Assembly (NCBI GenBank): GCA_038249195.1
Contig: JBBRWM010000002.1
Span: 372,001-436,000 of the forward strand
Direction of reading: 5' to 3'
DNA: 64,000 bases
Origin: JAOUEA01 sp038249195
Lineage (GTDB): Bacteria; Actinomycetota; UBA4738; HRBIN12
The notes below the pieces were generated by a model. It did no database searches, was not told the DNA's origin, and was given only the letters and a program-made list of their open reading frames with translations. The translations under genes were made by a program, and so were the position numbers. Shown here in pieces: positions 34,768 through 42,964 of this stretch; within the stretch, counting starts at the first letter, position 1, and each line of letters starts with the position of its first letter.

Positions 34768-36071
34768 GAGGCGAGCTCCTGCGCGATCGCCGTAACCAAG
34801 CCATCGATCTCCTCTTTGGACCGCTTCTCCGTGACGGCCACCAACAGCACATCCTCGCCGTCGCGGGGCAGCGGCACCCCGCCGAGGTAGCCGCGGCCGA
34901 TGAGCGCCGAGACCACGCCCGCGGCCGGTCGAGGCAGGCGCAGCGCGAACTCCTTGAAGAACTCGGCATCGGGATGCAGCATCGAGACGCCCGGAAGCGT
35001 CGTGAGCCGCTCGGCCGCGTAGGCGGCCTTCGAAGCGCACTGCACGCCGAGCTCACGCAGCCCCTCGGGGCCGAGCCACCCCAGATAGATGGTCGCCGCG
35101 ATCGCCATCAGGGTCTGGTTCGTGCAGATGTTGGAATTCGCCTTGTCGCGGCGGATGTGCTGCTCGCGCGCCTGCAGCGTGAGGACGTAGCCGGGTTCCC
35201 CGTCCACGTCGAGCGTCTCCCCCACGATCCGCCCCGGCATCTTACGGACCTCGCCCAGGTGGGTCGCGAAGATCCCGAGGTAGGGCCCGCCATAGCTGAG
35301 GTGGTTGCCGAGGGATTGCCCCTCCCCCACCGCGACGTCGGCGCCGAGCTCCCCGGGAGGAGCCAGGACGCCCAGGGAGAGCGGGTCGAAGACCTGGATC
35401 GCCTTCGCGCCGCCGACGCTCGCGGCTTCGAACGTCTCGCGGACCGCGACGAGCTCGCCGTAGGCATCCGGGTGCTGCACGACGACCGCTGCCACGTCCC
35501 CACCCACCGCCGGGACGCCGTCGAAGGGCTCGGGCACGTACCCGGCCCCGCGCCCGAAGGTCCCGAGGAGCTCGACGTAGCGCTGGTCGAGACCGCGGGC
35601 CACGAGCACGCGCCGGCGCGGCCCGGCGAGGGTCATGTGCACGGCCTCGACGAGGGCCGTCGGGCCGTCGTAGAGCGAGGCGTTCGCGACCTCCATGCGG
35701 GTGAGCTCGCAGACCATGGACTGGTACTCGAAGAGGACCTGGAGGACCCCCTGGGACAGCTCCGGCTGGTAGGGGGTGTAGGCGGTGTAGAACTCCGAGC
35801 GGGCCGCCAGCGCCCACACGACCGAGGGGATGTAGTGGTCATAGGCCCCCGCCCCCGCGAAGCACACCAGGTCGTCCAGGCCCCGGTTGCGACGCGCGTG
35901 TGAGCGCAGGTCCGCCACGAGCTCCATCTCCGAGATCTGCTCGGGTATGGCGAGGGCGCGCCCGAGGCGCACGGACTCCGGGATCTGATCGAAGAGGTCG
36001 TCGAGGGATGCGACGCCGATCGCCGCGAGCATCTCGGCGATCTCGGCCTCGGTATGCGGGGCGAACGTCAC
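34764..36071 (-). CDS. gcvPA: Glycine dehydrogenase (decarboxylating) subunit 1
   Basis: This 435-residue protein is the N-terminal half of P protein, with conserved FAGAGAYDHYIPSVV, YTAYTPYQPELSQGVLQ and YGGPYLGIFA blocks. The two-subunit form differs from the single large GcvP of mycobacteria. GcvH is encoded about 6 kb away, and no glycine-cleavage-type T protein is seen here, although two DmdA-like paralogues are at the window start. TACACT (complement of 36079-36084) lies seven bases before the GTG, a leaderless pattern. Confidence 0.95.
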   Translation of the reverse strand: MTFAPHTEAEIAEMLAAIGVASLDDLFDQIPESVRLGRALAIPEQISEMELVADLRSHARRNRGLDDLVCFAGAGAYDHYIPSVVWALAARSEFYTAYTPYQPELSQGVLQVLFEYQSMVCELTRMEVANASLYDGPTALVEAVHMTLAGPRRRVLVARGLDQRYVELLGTFGRGAGYVPEPFDGVPAVGGDVAAVVVQHPDAYGELVAVRETFEAASVGGAKAIQVFDPLSLGVLAPPGELGADVAVGEGQSLGNHLSYGGPYLGIFATHLGEVRKMPGRIVGETLDVDGEPGYVLTLQAREQHIRRDKANSNICTNQTLMAIAATIYLGWLGPEGLRELGVQCASKAAYAAERLTTLPGVSMLHPDAEFFKEFALRLPRPAAGVVSALIGRGYLGGVPLPRDGEDVLLVAVTEKRSKEEIDGLVTAIAQELAS

Positions 36072-36110
36072 GGCCTCAAGTGTACGGACGGGAACGACCC
36101 GCGCGGCGGT

Positions 36111-36479
36111 TCAGCCCGAGGCGTCGGCCAGGCCGTACTTGCTGACCAGGGAGAGGTAATCGCGCTGGTAGAAGATCTTGCACGTCACCTCGGGATAGCG
36201 TTCCCGCAAGCGCCGGACCTTGCGATTCTTCTTCGTCACGAGCTTCTGGTTCAGTGTGGTGATCTCGATGTAGAGGTCGAAGGCGGGCAGGTAGAAATCG
36301 GGCGTGAAGCGGGCCGTGACCCGTCCGTTCGCGTCCCATCCGATGTCGAACGTGGTGGGCTCGTAGTCCCACTCGATGGCGTAGAAGTCCAGCAGCTGCG
36401 CGAATTGGCGTTCCGAGGCGTGGGCGAACCCGACGGTGTCGCTCTTGAGCGGGGACGTGGCGGAGGGCTGTGCGTTCAC
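36111..36479 (-). CDS. Predicted PD-(D/E)XK nuclease-like protein
   Basis: This 122-residue protein has a pattern like small PD-(D/E)XK enzymes: helix with Glu23 (SERQFAQLL), then FTPDFYLP with Asp61, then LYIEITT with Glu72, and a lysine-rich stretch LVTKKNRKVRR. The third motif reads E-I-T, so the catalytic lysine would have to come from a neighbouring position. Function unproven; a DNA repair or resolvase-like role is possible. The GTG start overlaps the MerR stop by four bases, so it is co-translated with that regulator. Confidence 0.6.
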   Translation of the reverse strand: MNAQPSATSPLKSDTVGFAHASERQFAQLLDFYAIEWDYEPTTFDIGWDANGRVTARFTPDFYLPAFDLYIEITTLNQKLVTKKNRKVRRLRERYPEVTCKIFYQRDYLSLVSKYGLADASG

Positions 36480-36919
36480 TTGCCTCCGGCCGCGGTGCGT
36501 CGTCCCTTGGTCCGCTCGGCGTCGACGTCGGTCTGCACGTCGTTCCAGACGGCGTCGAGCGAGATCGCGAAGACCCCTTGGCCGTTCTTCAGCAGGTCGA
36601 TGACCGCCCCGGGCGAGTGTGCCTCGTAGACGCCGTTGCCATCGGACATCAGGGTGACCCCGTGCGGGCGCCGGCGCATCTTGCGGAGGTGCTCGACGGC
36701 CCTGCGGACCCGTTGGAGCGAGACCCCGGTGTCGAGGAGGCGCTTGATGACCTTGAGGGTCGCAAGGTCCTGGAACGAGTAGAGGCGTTGGGAGCCCGAT
36801 CCGTGGGCATCGTTCACCGAGGGAGTGATGAGACCGGTGCGCGTCCAGTAGTCCAACTGGCGGTAGCTGATGCCCGCGATCCTGACCGCCTCGGGCGCAC
36901 GGAACCCCTGTTCGCTCAT
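36476..36919 (-). CDS. MerR-family regulator (Rv1830/McdR-like)
   Basis: This 147-residue protein has a MerR helix-turn-helix (ISYRQLDYWTRTGLITPS, residues 18-35), a linking helix with KVIKRLLDTGVSLQRVRRA, and a short C-terminal domain with VFAISLDAVW. In M. tuberculosis the homologue lies in the garA-ftsR-bfn cluster and affects cell division. The ATG is preferred over the adjacent GTG from GAGG spacing. A strong TTGACA-N17-TACGCT promoter lies upstream. Confidence 0.88.
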   Translation of the reverse strand: MSEQGFRAPEAVRIAGISYRQLDYWTRTGLITPSVNDAHGSGSQRLYSFQDLATLKVIKRLLDTGVSLQRVRRAVEHLRKMRRRPHGVTLMSDGNGVYEAHSPGAVIDLLKNGQGVFAISLDAVWNDVQTDVDAERTKGRRTAAGGK

Positions 36920-36952
36920 CACAACCTCGTAATCACGTCGATGTGGTTCCGC

Positions 36953-36981
36953 AGCGTAGGACAGGTGTCATGACGTGTCAA
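36953..36981 (-). promoter_or_regulatory. Sigma-70 promoter of the merR-nuclease-like operon, with palindrome in spacer
   Basis: Read on the minus strand, TTGACA (36981-36976) and TACGCT (36958-36953) are separated by 17 bases. The spacer contains the 8-bp palindrome GTCATGAC, a reasonable site for the MerR-type product itself, since such regulators bind between -35 and -10. Confidence 0.65.
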
Positions 36982-37036
36982 CGCACCATCTCACGCTTCG
37001 CCGGTCGCGGCGTTCGGGTCGGCGGCCGCCGGCCGG

Positions 37037-37064
37037 CTCAAGTCTCGCGCGACGGGGGTCGAAA
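37037..37064 (+). promoter_or_regulatory. Sigma-28/WhiG-like promoter before the CAP gene
   Basis: CTCAAG (37037-37042) and TCGAAA (37059-37064) are separated by 16 bases, the same layout as the element at 14902. The bases after the first box (TCT) are also shared. The -10-like box lies 39 bases before the ATG. Confidence 0.45.
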
Positions 37065-37103
37065 CCCTCTGGGTCAGGTCGGAGCGCCCAGGGGTGTCGG
37101 ATC

Positions 37104-37637
37104 ATGAGTGCAACGAGATCGCTGAGGTCCGTGGCCGTCGCATCGGTCGCCACGCTCGCGCTGCTTGGACTCCTGCCGGCGGGAGCCGCGCAGGCCGGCA
37201 CCTCCCACGCCGGGCGGGCCCGCGTGATGCGGGCGCGTGGGATCGCTGCGGTCGCGCACCGGCAGCACCACCGTCCGAATTACGCATGGCAACTGTTCCG
37301 CGCCACGAACGACAGCCGCCGTCACCACGGCCTTCGGCCGATCACCCGCAACCACACGGCATCGCGCGCGGCCGAGCGCCATAGCCTCCGCATGGCCCGC
37401 GCGAACCGCTTGTTCCACTCCACGGCCATGGGCCCGTATCTGAACGACGTGGGTCGGTGGTCGACATGGGGCGAGAACATCGGCTGGACGACCGGCGATG
37501 TCGCGGATCTGGAGCAGGCGTTCATGGCGAGCTCTGCCCATCGCTCGCACATCCTGTCCCACGCCTTCCGTCATGTGGCGGTGGGCGCCGCGATGCGCGG
37601 GCACAGGCTCTGGGTCACGCTCGTCTTCTACGGCTGA
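37104..37637 (+). CDS. Secreted CAP/SCP-domain protein
   Basis: This 177-residue protein has a Sec signal peptide (positive start, hydrophobic core, cleavage likely after AQA near residue 33) and a CAP domain with AERHSLRMARANRLFHS, WGENIGW and HRSHILSHAFRHVAVG, the usual conserved blocks. Bacterial CAP proteins are extracellular with varied or unknown roles, such as cell-wall binding or spore coats. The ATG begins the signal peptide; the longer open frame upstream is ignored. Its promoter is sigma-28-like, so expression may be tied to motility or a developmental state. Confidence 0.85.
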   Translation: MSATRSLRSVAVASVATLALLGLLPAGAAQAGTSHAGRARVMRARGIAAVAHRQHHRPNYAWQLFRATNDSRRHHGLRPITRNHTASRAAERHSLRMARANRLFHSTAMGPYLNDVGRWSTWGENIGWTTGDVADLEQAFMASSAHRSHILSHAFRHVAVGAAMRGHRLWVTLVFYG

Positions 37638-38631
37638 GCGGCCCCGATGCTCCGGGTCAGTTGTCGATCTCACCCCACCATTTCTGCCATGCGGCCTCAT
37701 CCATCGCCAGGCGCGGCAACACGAGCTCGCATCTGTTCTGTGGCGCGACCGCAGGCACATCCACTTGCGCGTTGACCGCCGAGGACAAGGTTCCACGTTG
37801 TGGTCCACGGCGCCGCCTCGGAGATCAGCTTGCCGATCAACGCAGCGCCCTTTCGTGGTACGCGGTCGCTACCTGCCCTCTCTTCGTGGCGTAGGGCCCT
37901 CAGGCAAGGACTGGCGGGGGGCCGAGGCTAGCCGGGCCATTGCGGTCCTTTACCTCGAGCACGCTGGAGCATCGACTCCTTCTTCTTTTCCGAGGGGTCG
38001 TTTCCTCTTGCACCAGCAACTCGGCCCAGGATTGCCCGCATATGGCCGATGGAGCAAGCGCAACGTACGGCGGCTGAGGAGGGCACGCGATGAGTAGGAA
38101 TCTGGGCGCGCTTCTTCGGCGGCGAACTCTTCCTGAGTAGGAGTCTGAACCCATCTGAGTCCGGGGAGGGGCGACGCTCCCGCCTGCGCTCAAGGAACGC
38201 ATCTACTCGATCTCGACCCCCCGATGCGACCCTCCTGGCGAGAGCGGCCGGTGTCGTTCGCGAGGAGTGGTTCATCGCGCGACGGCTGCGGTGCTCGAGG
38301 CTCGGCGACACGGAGACCATGCACGCAGTCAAGGAGCTCTACATGCAACGCGTCCATGAACGACTGGGGACTGGAATCATGGGAACTGCGGCATGCGGCG
38401 GATCGGCCGCACCGTGGCCGCATCCAGCGGGCACGATGGCGTAGAGAGCTGCGAACCTCACGGGTGGGGCGATACCCTCCGGGGACTCCGCCGGATCGGC
38501 CATCATCTTCTCGTCGTGCTGTATGCCATCGTCCGCCACCGCTAGATCCAGCGGCGGTTCTTGGCCCCGGCCCCGTCCCAAGGAACCGAGGTGTCGACGC
38601 GCCTGGCGCATCGACACCATTCGCCGCGCGT
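37638..38631. other. About 1 kb without a convincing intact gene; probable gene remnants
   Basis: This stretch is less GC-rich and has irregular codon use. Two pieces look like decayed coding sequence. On the minus strand, an open piece at 37660-37824 ends in CELVLPRLAMDEAAW...GEIDN and a stop, with no proper start. On the plus strand, 38094-38444 is open for about 116 codons with protein-like WARFFGGELFL and REEWFIARRL segments but no start codon near its beginning, as after a frameshift. I recognise neither family. No terminal inverted repeats or integrase were seen. Confidence 0.5.
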
Positions 38632-39114
38632 CTAGATCCCGGGGTTGTCGAAGTCCTCGGGCGAGATCTCCTCTAGGAACTCGCGGAACTTCTCAACTTC
38701 CTCCTCCTCATCGCCGGGGATAAGGATCGAGGCCTCGTTGAGGACGTCCTCGTTCGCGAAGATCGGCACCGACATCCGCACTGCGAGGGCGATCGCGTCG
38801 CTGGGCCGCGAGGACACCTCGTGGTCCTCCCCCTGACGCTTGAGCTGGATGGTGGCGAAGAAGGTGGCGTCTCGGAGCTCCGTCACGACGATGCGTTGCA
38901 CGTCCACCGCGAGGTCTTCGAGGATCGTCTTGAGCAGGTCATGGGTCATCGGTCGCGGGGTGACGACGCCCTGCAAGGACAACGCGATGGCGGCGGCCTC
39001 CGACGCGCCGATCCAGATGGGGAGGTAACGCTCCCCCTCTCGCTCCCGCAGCAGGACGATCGGCTGGTTCGTGGGCAGTTCGACGCGGACGCCGGTGAGC
39101 TCCATCTCGATCAT
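38632..39114 (-). CDS. Bifunctional nuclease (BFN/DUF151) family protein
   Basis: This 160-residue protein begins MIEMELTGVRVELP and has the BFN-domain blocks PIWIGASEAAAIALSLQG, RPMTHDLLKTIL and SRPSDAIALAVRMSVPIF. The last segments are acidic. The family was named for plant proteins with DNase/RNase activity. The actinobacterial member lies between ftsR and the second merR, as here in reordered form. The start follows the homologous N-terminus, not the longer upstream frame. Confidence 0.9.
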   Translation of the reverse strand: MIEMELTGVRVELPTNQPIVLLREREGERYLPIWIGASEAAAIALSLQGVVTPRPMTHDLLKTILEDLAVDVQRIVVTELRDATFFATIQLKRQGEDHEVSSRPSDAIALAVRMSVPIFANEDVLNEASILIPGDEEEEVEKFREFLEEISPEDFDNPGI

Positions 39115-39178
39115 CGCCGTGCGAGCGTAACCGCGGCCCACAGGTCGGGCAACCCACGCGGCGGATCCGGCGAGGGCC

Positions 39179-39760
39179 TCAGGCGCCCGTGCCGAGGAGC
39201 CGATCGTCGAGGGCGTCGGGTGCAGCCTCGAGCGCGGCGAGGTCGTCGACCTGCAAGATGTCGGGCAGGTTGCGATAGCGTTCGCGGAAGTCCAGACCGT
39301 AGCCCACCACGAACCGGTCGGGGCAGTCGAAGCCGACGTAGCGGGGGGCGAGCGGAGCGATCCGCCGGGCGGACTTGTCGAGGAGCGTCGCCACCTCGAG
39401 GGAGGCGGGGTCGCGCGCGCGCAACACCGACAGGAGGTAGCTGAGCGTCAGCCCCGTGTCGACGATGTCCTCCACCATGAGGACGTCGCGTCCTTCGAGA
39501 TCGACCTCGAGGTCGAGAAGGATCCGGACCCGGCCCGGCGACGCCTCGGCACCCCCGTAGCGACTGACGGCCATGAGGTGCTGCTCCGTGCGGAGGTCGA
39601 CGTGACGCATCAGGTCGGCGAGGAACATCGTGCCGCCGCGCAGCACCGTGATCATCACGGGCTCCCGCCCCACGTAATCCCCGGTGATCGTGCGGCCGAG
39701 CTCCTGCACTCGGCGGCGGATGTCCTCGCGGCCGAACAGCACGCTCGCGACGTCCGTCAT
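39179..39760 (-). CDS. hpt: Hypoxanthine phosphoribosyltransferase
   Basis: This 193-residue purine-salvage enzyme converts hypoxanthine or guanine plus PRPP to IMP or GMP. The PRPP-binding loop is VLMVEDIVDTGLTLSYL (about residues 96-112), and the dimer/active-site flexible loop lies around SRYGGAEASPGRV. C-terminal DFRERYRNLPDI is typical of HPRT. The ATG starts TDVASVLF; upstream in-frame sequence is not homologous. It lies 64 bp from bfn and 59 bp from the carboxypeptidase. Confidence 0.93.
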   Translation of the reverse strand: MTDVASVLFGREDIRRRVQELGRTITGDYVGREPVMITVLRGGTMFLADLMRHVDLRTEQHLMAVSRYGGAEASPGRVRILLDLEVDLEGRDVLMVEDIVDTGLTLSYLLSVLRARDPASLEVATLLDKSARRIAPLAPRYVGFDCPDRFVVGYGLDFRERYRNLPDILQVDDLAALEAAPDALDDRLLGTGA

Positions 39761-39819
39761 CTGGCGGGAGCCTAGCAGGCCCTCCGGCGAGCCCCGATCG
39801 GCCCGGAGCGTCCCGCGGC

Positions 39820-41106
39820 TCAGGGCATCAGGCCGCCGACGGCCTCCGCCACGGCGCGCCCGATGGTGTCGGCCGCGCGCACCCACCAGGGCGCATCGTC
39901 CACCGGCGTGGGAGTCGGCAGGTCGTCGGCGAGGATGGGAACGGTGCCCACGGTGAGCCCCGGGATGGTGACGCGCAGGATGCCCACCGCCTGCCCAGGT
40001 GCCGTGGGGAAGGCGGCCGAGGGAGCGATCCTCACGCTTCGCCGGGCGCCCGCCACGGCATCCTTGGGGACGAGGCCGTCGATCGTGCCGCCCGCCACCA
40101 CCGGGATGGAGCCGCCGCGGATCGCGGCCTGCCCCAGCGGTTCACCCAGCCGGACGAACGTGTGCGACTCGAAGGCGCCGAACCCGTAGTTGAGCAGCGC
40201 CGCCGCATCGGAGAACGCGTCGGTCGGCGTGCCGAGCACGATCGCTACCCGCCGGCGGCCCGAGCGCGTCGCGGCGGCGTCCAGGCAGTAGCCGGCCGCG
40301 GCCGTGTATCCGGTCTTCGCGCCGATGGCGCCCGGATAGAGCCACAGGAGGACATTGCGGTTCTGGATCGTGCGAGTCGTCTCGTCGGGTCCGGGGATCG
40401 TCCGGCGCTTCGTATCGACGATCCGCGAGAACCCTGGGGTGTCGTAGGCGAACCGGGTGAGCGTCACGAGATCTCGCGCCGTCGATCGGCCGCGATCGTC
40501 GAGCCCGTTCGGCGAGAGGAACCGCGAGGCGTCCATGCCGAGCTCCTCGGCCTTCGCGTTCATGGCATCGACGAACGCCTCCGTGCTCCCCGACTCGTGG
40601 ATCGCGAGCGCCACGGCGGCGTCGTTCGCGGACCCGAGCATCATCGCGTACAGGAGATCGCGCACGGTGAGGCGCTCCCCCTCCTCGAGTCCGGCGGTGG
40701 TGGACGCGCCGTAGTCGTGGGGCCTGAACACGGCCGCCGCCGGGATCGTCACCTCTGCATCGAGGTCGCCCGCCTCGAGCACGAGCAGTGCCGTCATGAC
40801 CTTCGTGAGGCTCGCGATCGGGCGCGGGGCATCGGGCGCCTTCGCATACATGAGACGACCCGAGCTGAGGTCGGCCAGTACGGCGGACGGGGCCATGATG
40901 TCGGGGGTCGAAGCATGGTCGTCGGGCGTCGCGAGCACCGAGGGGAACGGCGACAGCGATCCGTGCGGAGGGACGGGTGTGGGTGGCGGGCCCCTGCCTG
41001 CGGACGCGAGTCCCGCGGACGCGAGTCCCGAGGACCCCAGCGTTACGAGCGCTGCGACGACGAGGGCCGCGGCCCCGCGCGTCCGGCGCGCGCGACCTCG
41101 GTTCAC
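39820..41106 (-). CDS. D-alanyl-D-alanine carboxypeptidase (S11, PBP5/6-like)
   Basis: This 428-residue secreted enzyme trims the terminal D-Ala of peptidoglycan pentapeptides. It has a signal peptide (residues 1-33, with two repeats of SAGLA), then SxxK in ASLTKVM, SxN in GSANDAA and KTG in GAKTGYT. A C-terminal beta domain precedes a final amphipathic helix (WWVRAADTIGRAVAEAV) that could anchor it to the membrane. The GTG start overlaps the ftsR stop by four bases, coupling it to the cell-division regulator. Confidence 0.93.
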   Translation of the reverse strand: MNRGRARRTRGAAALVVAALVTLGSSGLASAGLASAGRGPPPTPVPPHGSLSPFPSVLATPDDHASTPDIMAPSAVLADLSSGRLMYAKAPDAPRPIASLTKVMTALLVLEAGDLDAEVTIPAAAVFRPHDYGASTTAGLEEGERLTVRDLLYAMMLGSANDAAVALAIHESGSTEAFVDAMNAKAEELGMDASRFLSPNGLDDRGRSTARDLVTLTRFAYDTPGFSRIVDTKRRTIPGPDETTRTIQNRNVLLWLYPGAIGAKTGYTAAAGYCLDAAATRSGRRRVAIVLGTPTDAFSDAAALLNYGFGAFESHTFVRLGEPLGQAAIRGGSIPVVAGGTIDGLVPKDAVAGARRSVRIAPSAAFPTAPGQAVGILRVTIPGLTVGTVPILADDLPTPTPVDDAPWWVRAADTIGRAVAEAVGGLMP

Positions 41107-41858
41107 GCGCCCTGGAGATGGTCCCGCAGCGTGGTGCGGAGCAGCGCTTGCTTGAACTTGCGGGAGGTGACCGATAGCTCGCCGAGCGTGTCGGATGCCG
41201 CGCGCCGCGCGTCGGGGTTCTTCTGTCGCAGGGTGGGCGCCACGAGGGCCTCGAAGAATGACGCCTCGCGGTCGGTGAAGTGCTTGTACATCGTGAGGTG
41301 CCGGGGCTCGATCCCGAATCGGAAGAAGTCCTTCACGATGGACAGCACGATGTAGTCGTCCCCGTCGTAGTAGCGCGATCCGTCCGGGCCGTGCCCGCAG
41401 ACGATGGCGAAGGACTCCAACTCCTTGATGCGGTCGCGGTCCACGCCGGTTGCCGCCGACATCTCCTCGATGGACATCTGCAGTCCCGTGGGGGCGTCCG
41501 CGATCTCCTCCGTGGCGGTGGCCTTCTTCGCGGCCTTCTCCTCAGCGGCCGCCTCCGCCTCGGGACTGCCCTCCTCGGGCGCGCCCTCGGCTTCCTCGAC
41601 GTCCTGCTGCAGGAGTCGCTCCTTGATGACCTTCAGGGGAAGGTACTCGTCGCGCTGCAACCGCAGGATGGACTTCAGGCGATCGACGTCGTCGACGTAG
41701 AACTTGCGATAGCCCGACGGCGTGCGCTCAGGCTCGATCAGCCCCTCAGCCTCGAGGAAGCGGATCTTGGAGATCGTGATATCCGGGAACTCGGTCTTGA
41801 CCGACACCAGGACCTCGCCGATCGACTGATAGTTGCGGGTTCCCGCCATCTGCTCCAC
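41103..41858 (-). CDS. ftsR: MerR-family regulator FtsR
   Basis: This 251-residue protein has a MerR helix-turn-helix (FPDITISKIRFLEAEGLIEPERTPSGYRKF is split across residues 24-53), a long Ala/Glu-rich linker (90-122), and a C-terminal domain. Its homologue activates ftsZ in Corynebacterium. It follows garA as in mycobacteria. The GTG is two bases after the garA stop codon; an ATG three codons later, preceded by AGGTGGAG, is an equally plausible start. Confidence 0.9.
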   Translation of the reverse strand: MEQMAGTRNYQSIGEVLVSVKTEFPDITISKIRFLEAEGLIEPERTPSGYRKFYVDDVDRLKSILRLQRDEYLPLKVIKERLLQQDVEEAEGAPEEGSPEAEAAAEEKAAKKATATEEIADAPTGLQMSIEEMSAATGVDRDRIKELESFAIVCGHGPDGSRYYDGDDYIVLSIVKDFFRFGIEPRHLTMYKHFTDREASFFEALVAPTLRQKNPDARRAASDTLGELSVTSRKFKQALLRTTLRDHLQGA

Positions 41859-41859
41859 C

Positions 41860-42327
41860 TCACTCCCCTGCCGTGAAGAACGTCAGCTTGAATTTGCCGA
41901 TCTGCACCTCGTCGCTCGAGGCGAGCTTGGTCTGGTCCACCTGTTCGCCGTTGACGTAGGTGCCGTTGAGGCTCCCGACGTCCCGGACGTACCATCCGTC
42001 GCCGCTGCGGCGCTCGAAGATCGCGTGGGCGCGCGAGACCGTGATGTCATCGAGGAACACCGTGCTCTCGGTGTTCCGTCCCACGCTCACCTCGTCCTGC
42101 GAGAGGAGGAACGTCGATCCGGCATTCGGACCACGCTTCACCAGAAGGAGACCCTGCCCGGGTTCGAGCTCGTCGTGAGGGAATGGAAACTCATCGTGGG
42201 CTTCATCGTCGGGCTCGACCGGCGTCAGCGACACGGTGGCATCGCCCTGGAGTGCAGCCCCGCACTCGGCGCAGAAGCGCGCGTCGTCGCGATTGGGATG
42301 TCCACAGCGGGTACAGAACACCGTCAT
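41860..42327 (-). CDS. garA: GarA-like FHA-domain protein with N-terminal zinc ribbon
   Basis: This 155-residue protein pairs a four-cysteine ribbon (FCTRCGH and FCAECGA, residues 4-23) with an FHA domain (about 65-150) whose phosphothreonine-binding residues are seen in VGRNTESTV, SRAHA and GSLNGTYVNG. In mycobacteria GarA lacks the ribbon and has an N-terminal phosphorylated Thr motif controlling 2-oxoglutarate metabolism. Here the linker has candidate threonines (DATVSLTP) but not the usual motif. A TTGAAC-N17-TAGGCT promoter lies 73 bases upstream. Confidence 0.87.
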   Translation of the reverse strand: MTVFCTRCGHPNRDDARFCAECGAALQGDATVSLTPVEPDDEAHDEFPFPHDELEPGQGLLLVKRGPNAGSTFLLSQDEVSVGRNTESTVFLDDITVSRAHAIFERRSGDGWYVRDVGSLNGTYVNGEQVDQTKLASSDEVQIGKFKLTFFTAGE

Positions 42328-42399
42328 GTCCTTGCTCGGGTAGGGCTCGGGGCGACCGTCGAGGTCGAGGCGGCACCCTCGACCATGGACAGGTACTAG

Positions 42400-42428
42400 A
42401 GCCTATCGTGGCCTGGGACAAGGTTCAA
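42400..42428 (-). promoter_or_regulatory. Sigma-70 promoter of the garA-ftsR-carboxypeptidase operon
   Basis: On the minus strand TTGAAC (42428-42423) and TAGGCT (42405-42400) have a 17-base spacer. The 195-bp leader region to gcvH also contains two copies of ACCCTCGAC (42375-42383 and 42467-42475), one on each side of the promoter. Confidence 0.6.
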
Positions 42429-42522
42429 CCTGATGGCGGTCGAACCCTCCAGCCATTCCGTGGGTCACCCTCGACCACGCCTCAACCAGGGTGAAGCCTC
42501 GATGCAGTCGGGAGGGCGACCC

Positions 42523-42906
42523 TCAAGGAGCGTCGAGGAGCGCGCGATAGGCGGCCGCATCGAGGAGCCGTCCCCATGCGTCCGGGTCGCTCGCCTCGAT
42601 CACCACGAGCCAACCATCCCCGTAGGGGGCCTCGTTCACCAATTCGGGACGATCGCCGATGAGGGGGTTGCGCTCCACGATCGTCCCGGCGACCGGACTG
42701 AAGACGTCGGATACCGACTTCGTGGACTCGACTTCCCCGAAGGGGCCGTCGGCATCGACCACCGCCCCCACTTCGGGAAGATCCACGTACACCACGTCAC
42801 CGAGCGCGTCCTGTGCGAAGTCGGTGATGCCCACACGCACGCGGCCCTTCTCCTCGCGCGCCCACTCGTGCTCCTTCGTGTAGCGAAGGTCCTCGGGGAA
42901 CTCCAC
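42523..42906 (-). CDS. gcvH: Glycine cleavage system H protein
   Basis: This 127-residue lipoyl carrier shuttles the aminomethyl group from GcvP. It begins VEFPEDLRYTKEHEW and carries the lipoylation lysine in EVESTKSVSD (about residue 65), ending in the usual C-terminal helix. The GTG at 42906 is chosen because GGAGG lies seven bases upstream. The frame runs further up through a repeat array, giving a false MARSRAPE-repeat extension that I reject. Confidence 0.95.
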   Translation of the reverse strand: MEFPEDLRYTKEHEWAREEKGRVRVGITDFAQDALGDVVYVDLPEVGAVVDADGPFGEVESTKSVSDVFSPVAGTIVERNPLIGDRPELVNEAPYGDGWLVVIEASDPDAWGRLLDAAAYRALLDAP

Positions 42907-42964
42907 GTGCGTCCTCCCTCTCCCGCGCCGACCGGCGCATCCGTCGGGGGAAACGATAATGCGT

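Noticed and set aside
36072..36110. Glycine riboswitch before gcvPA
   Set aside because: The space is under 40 bases and the promoter box suggests no leader at all.
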